A DNA stretch of 64,000 bases, from assembly GCA_017416245.1 (NCBI GenBank), contig JAFQCX010000008.1, positions 124,001 through 188,000 on the forward strand. The letters are read 5' to 3'. Below, piece by piece: positions 60,323 to 64,000 of the stretch. The stretch comes from Oscillospiraceae bacterium. GTDB taxonomy: Bacteria > Bacillota > Clostridia > Oscillospirales > Oscillospiraceae. Each line of letters begins with the position of its first letter. The stretch's first letter is position 1. Position numbers and translations under genes: made by a program. A model generated the notes under the pieces. The model was not told the origin of the DNA and ran no database searches. It saw only the letters and a list, made by a program, of their open reading frames with translations.

Positions 60323-61002
60323 AATGCAATTACTTCCTTTACATACAATGTGCTGTTTTCTACAGAGAAGCGAATATCGAATCCGGCAAAAGAAAGACCG
60401 TATACTCTATCTGCTTGCGTCTGATAGGAAGGCCTGGGGTCGTGGGATAGAAGCTCTATAGCAGCTTCCTGCTTGTCCTTCGGTAGCACCTCAAGAAGCT
60501 CTAGCGGGAAATCTACCTGCAAAAGATAATCCTTTGCAGTTGAAGTAAATCCACCTAAAGCCTCCGGGTGACTGTCGCTATATGGTATGTATGGCTTGAT
60601 GTCAAATATAGGTGTGCCGTCCATGAGATCAGCGCCGGCAACGTGAATCACTGTGCCATTTTCTTCTGTCTGCTCCAATCCAATAATCCTGACACAGGAG
60701 AGCGCCAAAGAGTTGGGACGGAAAGGGGAACGGGTGGCAAACACACCCATACGGGTGTTTCCGCCCAAACGTGGCGGACGAACGGTGGGTGTCCAATCTG
60801 TGCGGACAGCCTCAGAGAACTGCCAGATCAGCCAAATGTGGGAGAAATCCTCCAATCCGCGCAGCGCGTCGGGGTTGCGGAATTCCGGCTCGAACACTAT
60901 TGTGGAACGAAGGCTGTCCACCAAACCGCTTTGACGGGGAATGCCGAATTTAGTTGGAAAATCACTACGCATTGTTGCAATCGCACGAATGGAATACTCC
61001 AT
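60319..61002 (-). CDS. trmO: tRNA N6-threonylcarbamoyladenosine methyltransferase (TrmO/TsaA)
   Basis: 227-residue TrmO, which adds a methyl group to t6A37 in tRNA. N-terminal I-A-x-M-R-S-D-F-P-T-K-F-G-I-P-R-Q, the S-AdoMet-site R-M-G-V-F-A-T-R-S-P-F-R-P-N (84-97) and D-G-T-P-I-F-D-I-K-P-Y-I-P-Y match the family. A C-terminal extension of about 70 residues is typical of Gram-positive members. AAAGGTGG precedes the ATG. Confidence 0.92.
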   Translation of the reverse strand: MEYSIRAIATMRSDFPTKFGIPRQSGLVDSLRSTIVFEPEFRNPDALRGLEDFSHIWLIWQFSEAVRTDWTPTVRPPRLGGNTRMGVFATRSPFRPNSLALSCVRIIGLEQTEENGTVIHVAGADLMDGTPIFDIKPYIPYSDSHPEALGGFTSTAKDYLLQVDFPLELLEVLPKDKQEAAIELLSHDPRPSYQTQADRVYGLSFAGFDIRFSVENSTLYVKEVIAL

Positions 61003-61179
61003 ATTATTGCCACCTTTTTAATGGATATTTCTATGTAATATCATAGCATAGTCTGTCAAGAAATGACACCGTCAAATTCCATAATATTATTTAAATGTAG
61101 GATTAACGTTATATTATGCAGGTCTTATTTTTGTTTTGGAACATAGACTATTTCATACATTGGAATTCGAGGTGGTACT

Positions 61180-61794
61180 ATGGAACATATAACAAACGAA
61201 ATTACATTGCGGGGAACACTACAAGATCTTCCCGCATTTTCCCACGAGAATCACGGGAAGCAATTTTACCGGTTTATACTGGATGTGCCTCGCCTGTCAG
61301 GTGCGGTGGATTCTCTTCCTGTCGTGGCGGAGAAGACACTGCTTGATCAGCTTGACCCAACTGCCGGGGCGATGATTACTGTAACCGGTCAGGTGCGCTC
61401 ACATAACCAACGCACAGACGGTGTGCGGCATCTGCTGATTTTTGTCTTTGCATCAAAGGTGGTTGTGGAGGACGGAGAGCCTGTGAATGATGTGATCCTA
61501 GAGGGACCCTTGTGCAGAGAGCCGACCTTTCGCTTAACACCGCTTGGACGGGAGATCTGCGATGCGATGCTGGCAGTTCCCAGAGCCTTTCACCGCGCTG
61601 ATTACTTGCCCTGTATTCTGTGGGGCAGGGTAGCCCAAGAGGTGTCCAAATGTCACACGCGGGATGTGATATCCATTCACGGCAGATTACAGAGCAGGAT
61701 CTATACAAAGCTTACCGACGAGGGTCTGCAGGAACGTACAGCCTATGAAATATCTGCGCTCACAGCAGAAATCGTGGAAGAAGATATGTATTAG
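61180..61794 (+). CDS. Tandem OB-fold single-stranded DNA-binding-like protein
   Basis: 204 residues built of two related OB folds: N-E-I-T-L-R-G-T-L (6-14) and N-D-V-I-L-E-G-P-L (107-115) are corresponding first strands, followed in the second by Y-L-P-C-I-L-W-G-R and a V-I-S-I-H-G-R-L-Q-S-R strand as in SSB. There is no acidic SSB C-terminal tip, so it probably does not recruit the usual SSB partners. GAGGTGG precedes the ATG. Next to nth, a repair role is plausible but unproven. A hairpin (61804-61811/61816-61823) follows without a T-run. Confidence 0.75.
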   Translation: MEHITNEITLRGTLQDLPAFSHENHGKQFYRFILDVPRLSGAVDSLPVVAEKTLLDQLDPTAGAMITVTGQVRSHNQRTDGVRHLLIFVFASKVVVEDGEPVNDVILEGPLCREPTFRLTPLGREICDAMLAVPRAFHRADYLPCILWGRVAQEVSKCHTRDVISIHGRLQSRIYTKLTDEGLQERTAYEISALTAEIVEEDMY

Positions 61795-61958
61795 CCAAGC
61801 CGGGCGGTGGGTCTCCCCACCGCGCCAAAGCCACGCAGGTAGAAAACCTGACGATTACATATACCATCATATCCGACATAAGTTTGTCTTGTTCCTGAAT
61901 ATTTCCTCTTTTCAGCAAGAAAAATCTGTGCTAAAATGGGAACAAAGGATGTGACAGT

Positions 61959-62588
61959 ATGAAGGAAAAGGCAATAAAGATCATAGATACCCTTAAGCAG
62001 CAGTATCCGGATGCCCTGTGCGCATTGCATTATACAAAGGATTACGAACTGATGATTGCAGTTCGGTTATCTGCCCAGTGCACGGATGCCCGTGTGAATT
62101 TAGTGACACCGGCGCTGTTTTCGGCATATCCCACGCTGGAGTCCCTTGCAAATGCGGAGATCGCAGATATTGAAGGATACATACATTCTTGCGGATTTTA
62201 CCGGCAAAAGGCAAAGGATATTGTGCAGGCCTGTCAAATGCTCCTTGCTAAGCATAATGGAAAAGTACCCGGTACCATGGATGAATTGCTGGAGCTTCCG
62301 GGCGTAGGCAGAAAAACAGCCAATCTCCTGCTGGGTGACTTATATCAGGAGCCGGGCAGTGTGGTATGCGATACCCATTGTATGCGGATCTGTGAACGCT
62401 TGGGCTTGTCCAAAGGCAGAGAGCCGGAAAAGGTTGAAAAGCAGCTCAGAGCCATTCTGCCACCGGAGGAGAGCAGTGATTTCTGTCACCGCATTGTCCT
62501 GTTTGGTAGGGAAATCTGCACAGCCCGTTCGCCAAAATGTTCGGAGTGCCCTCTGGCGATCTATTGCGATGAAATTAACAAAGGTTAA
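61959..62588 (+). CDS. nth: Endonuclease III (Nth)
   Basis: 209-residue base-excision DNA glycosylase/AP lyase for oxidised pyrimidines. The helix-hairpin-helix L-P-G-V-G-R-K-T-A carries the catalytic Lys, the catalytic Asp is in V-C-D-T-H-C, and the [4Fe-4S] loop C-x6-C-x2-C-x5-C is at 187-203. AAAGGA precedes the ATG. Length and motifs are complete. Confidence 0.97.
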   Translation: MKEKAIKIIDTLKQQYPDALCALHYTKDYELMIAVRLSAQCTDARVNLVTPALFSAYPTLESLANAEIADIEGYIHSCGFYRQKAKDIVQACQMLLAKHNGKVPGTMDELLELPGVGRKTANLLLGDLYQEPGSVVCDTHCMRICERLGLSKGREPEKVEKQLRAILPPEESSDFCHRIVLFGREICTARSPKCSECPLAIYCDEINKG

Positions 62589-62593
62589 TATAT

Positions 62594-62625
62594 CCCCCTT
62601 GTCCGAATACACTTGGACAAGGGGG
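62594..62625 (+). promoter_or_regulatory. Hairpin covering the flippase ribosome-binding site
   Basis: Eleven-base perfect stem (62594-62604 with 62615-62625), ten-base loop. The G-rich 3' arm is also the Shine-Dalgarno of the next gene, so initiation should depend on this helix opening. Weak T-rich tail, so it may double as an nth terminator. Confidence 0.65.
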
Positions 62626-62632
62626 GATTTGT

Positions 62633-64000
62633 TTGGGCAAAAAACTTCCGATTTTCTATAATGCATTGCTTCTGACATCTGTAAATTTGCTCCTGCGTTT
62701 TGTATCTACAGGTTTTCAGGTGTATTTGTCGGGAAAAATCGGCGCAGCAGGTATTGGGCTACTGCAGCTTGTGCTGTCTGTTGGTGGATTGGCTTTGACG
62801 GCGGGAATGGCAGGTGTCCGCACAGCGACTATGTATTTGACGGCTGAGGAGTTGGGAAAACGGCGGCCGGAGAATGTGCGTTGGGTACTCTCAGCCTGTA
62901 TGAAATACAGTCTTGTGTGCAGTGGCACGATCACAATATTGTTATATCTTCTTGCGCCTACCATAGCGGCAGATTGGATCGGGCAGCCTGCTACAGTGGG
63001 AACAGTCAGGCTTTTTGCTTTTTTCTTGCCCATAAACTGCTTATGCGGTGTAATGGTCGGTTATTTCACTGCAGCAAACAGAATCGGCACGCTGTCCGCA
63101 GTTGAGGTTGGTGAACAGGCCTGCTCTATGGTCTTAACGGTCACTCTGCTTCATTTTTGGGCTGGCGGCGACCCTGTACGCGCCTGTACCGGGGTCGTTA
63201 TGGGAAGTGGGTTAAGCGCCTGCTTTACGCTACTTTGCCTGCTGTACCTGCATAGAGGAGAATGCGCGCCCGCGGGTAAGCCGATCAGTGTCAGACATAG
63301 ACTCTTCAAAACGGCGATTCCACTGGCGTTAGCGGATGATTTGAAATCGGGCATTTCCACTGCAGAGAATTTAATGGTGCCAAAAAGGTTAGCTCTGTGC
63401 CACCGAATCGGCGATCCTCTTGCGGCGTTTGGTATGGTATGCGGAATGGTCTTCCCGGTGCTGATGTTTCCGATGGCAATTCTGTTTGGCCTTGCGGAAC
63501 TCCTGATTCCCGAGCTTGCCCGGTGCGCGGCTGCAGGAAGTCAAAAACGGATACGGTATTTGGCAATGCGTAGCCTGCGCTTGGCAATGTTATACGGCTG
63601 CTTTTTCTGTGGCGTTTTGTTTCTTTTAAGCGATGAATTGTGTGTATGGCTGTATCATAATCAAGAAGCCGGCTTATATTTACGCAGATTTGCCTTGCTT
63701 GCTCCTATGCTTTACTGCGATTCGATCACCGACGCAATGATAAAAGGGTTAGGGCAGCAGACGGCCTGTGTACGTTACAATATACTGACCTCAGGCATGG
63801 ATGTCATACTGCTGTTTTTGCTTCTGCCCCATTATGGGATCGAGGGTTATTTCATTAGCTTTCTTGTAACACATCTTTTGAATTTTGCATTAAGCATCCG
63901 CAGATTACTGAAACTTACAGGCAGGCTGATTGCGCCTGTGGTGCCGGTGCTGTTGCTGGCGGCGACAGGGGTATCTATATTGCTTGCAGGACTGCTGACA
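62633..64000 (+). CDS. SpoVB/MurJ-type polysaccharide or lipid flippase, 5' part
   Basis: Open to the window edge (456 codons here). It starts at TTG 62633 with GGGGGG seven bases upstream. Many hydrophobic helices of the MVF/MATE superfamily follow; F-Y-N-A-L-L-L-T-S-V-N-L-L-L-R-F near the start, a G-A-A-G-I-G-L-L-Q segment and a D-D-L-K-S-G-I-S-T-A-E-N segment halfway fit the SpoVB/stage V sporulation family. Such proteins flip lipid-linked sugars, e.g. peptidoglycan precursor or spore-cortex lipid II. The C-terminus is missing, so the family split (SpoVB versus polysaccharide exporter) cannot be finished. Confidence 0.75.
   Translation, partial: MGKKLPIFYNALLLTSVNLLLRFVSTGFQVYLSGKIGAAGIGLLQLVLSVGGLALTAGMAGVRTATMYLTAEELGKRRPENVRWVLSACMKYSLVCSGTITILLYLLAPTIAADWIGQPATVGTVRLFAFFLPINCLCGVMVGYFTAANRIGTLSAVEVGEQACSMVLTVTLLHFWAGGDPVRACTGVVMGSGLSACFTLLCLLYLHRGECAPAGKPISVRHRLFKTAIPLALADDLKSGISTAENLMVPKRLALCHRIGDPLAAFGMVCGMVFPVLMFPMAILFGLAELLIPELARCAAAGSQKRIRYLAMRSLRLAMLYGCFFCGVLFLLSDELCVWLYHNQEAGLYLRRFALLAPMLYCDSITDAMIKGLGQQTACVRYNILTSGMDVILLFLLLPHYGIEGYFISFLVTHLLNFALSIRRLLKLTGRLIAPVVPVLLLAATGVSILLAGLLT

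Noticed and set aside
1..64000. CRISPR array, rRNA genes, insertion sequences, integrase or phage genes
   Set aside because: No regularly spaced repeats, rRNA cores, transposase or integrase motifs were found.

Overview
The window is about 50% G+C, gene-dense and mostly colinear, and looks like a chromosomal segment of a strictly anaerobic, probably gut-associated Clostridia (Oscillospirales-like) bacterium. The support is a clostridial murB-whiA-dnaE block, a YqhQ/DUF1385-prmC-recA-recX-rimO-pgsA run, a DUF4317 gene, a clostridial-type long PurL, PurO-type IMP cyclohydrolase, a four-cluster ferredoxin and a SpoVB/MurJ-type flippase. The lineage is inferred from gene content; no rRNA gene is present.

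Layout. 1-0.8 kb: end of a nitrilase-family gene and a four-cluster ferredoxin. 0.9-9.7 kb: murB-whiA-dnaE, then a lipoprotein and an OmpR-type two-component system. 9.8-16.4 kb: yqhQ, prmC, recA, recX, rimO, pgsA and a DUF4317 gene, with 4-14 base overlaps at several junctions. 16.4-19.0 kb (minus): a cytidylate-kinase-like gene and a membrane-anchored PQQ-type beta-propeller. 19.2-23.6 kb: tex, then glyA behind a glycine riboswitch, and a C39-like cysteine peptidase. 23.6-29.1 kb (minus): a glycan island with an alpha-L-fucosidase, a GH2 beta-mannosidase and a regulator joining a sialidase-like propeller to an AraC DNA-binding domain. It ends near a tRNA-Ala(CGC) whose 3' end is partly duplicated, as at integration sites. 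29.7-37.5 kb: a ParB-like/BMP fusion with a metallophosphoesterase, an AT-rich methyltransferase, rplM-rpsI (minus), a TtcA-like enzyme, dusB and an M23 peptidase.

37.5-57.8 kb is the metabolic core. The pyrimidine operon pyrC-carB-pyrK-pyrD-pyrF-pyrE-pyrB runs from one strong promoter, lacks carA, and ends in an ATCase fused to a PyrI-type zinc domain. Behind a ZTP riboswitch follows the purine operon purE-purC-purF-purM-purN-purO-AICAR transformylase-purD-purL. Here PurH is split into two proteins and the PurF homologue has no N-terminal catalytic cysteine. glyA supplies one-carbon units and glycine to the same pathway, so glycine and ZTP sensing both bear on purine output.

57.8-64 kb: a divergent acetate-kinase-like gene, a MATE transporter and trmO (minus); then a tandem-OB SSB-like protein, nth and the start of a polysaccharide/lipid flippase that leaves the window.

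Most promoters I could place have a 17-base spacer and many carry an extended -10 TG. Convergent gene pairs are separated by perfect stem-loops that can terminate both ways. The best leads are the sialidase-fold/AraC regulator with its glycosidases next to the att-like tRNA repeat, the cysteine-less PurF, and two hairpins that bury the ribosome-binding site of the gene behind them.
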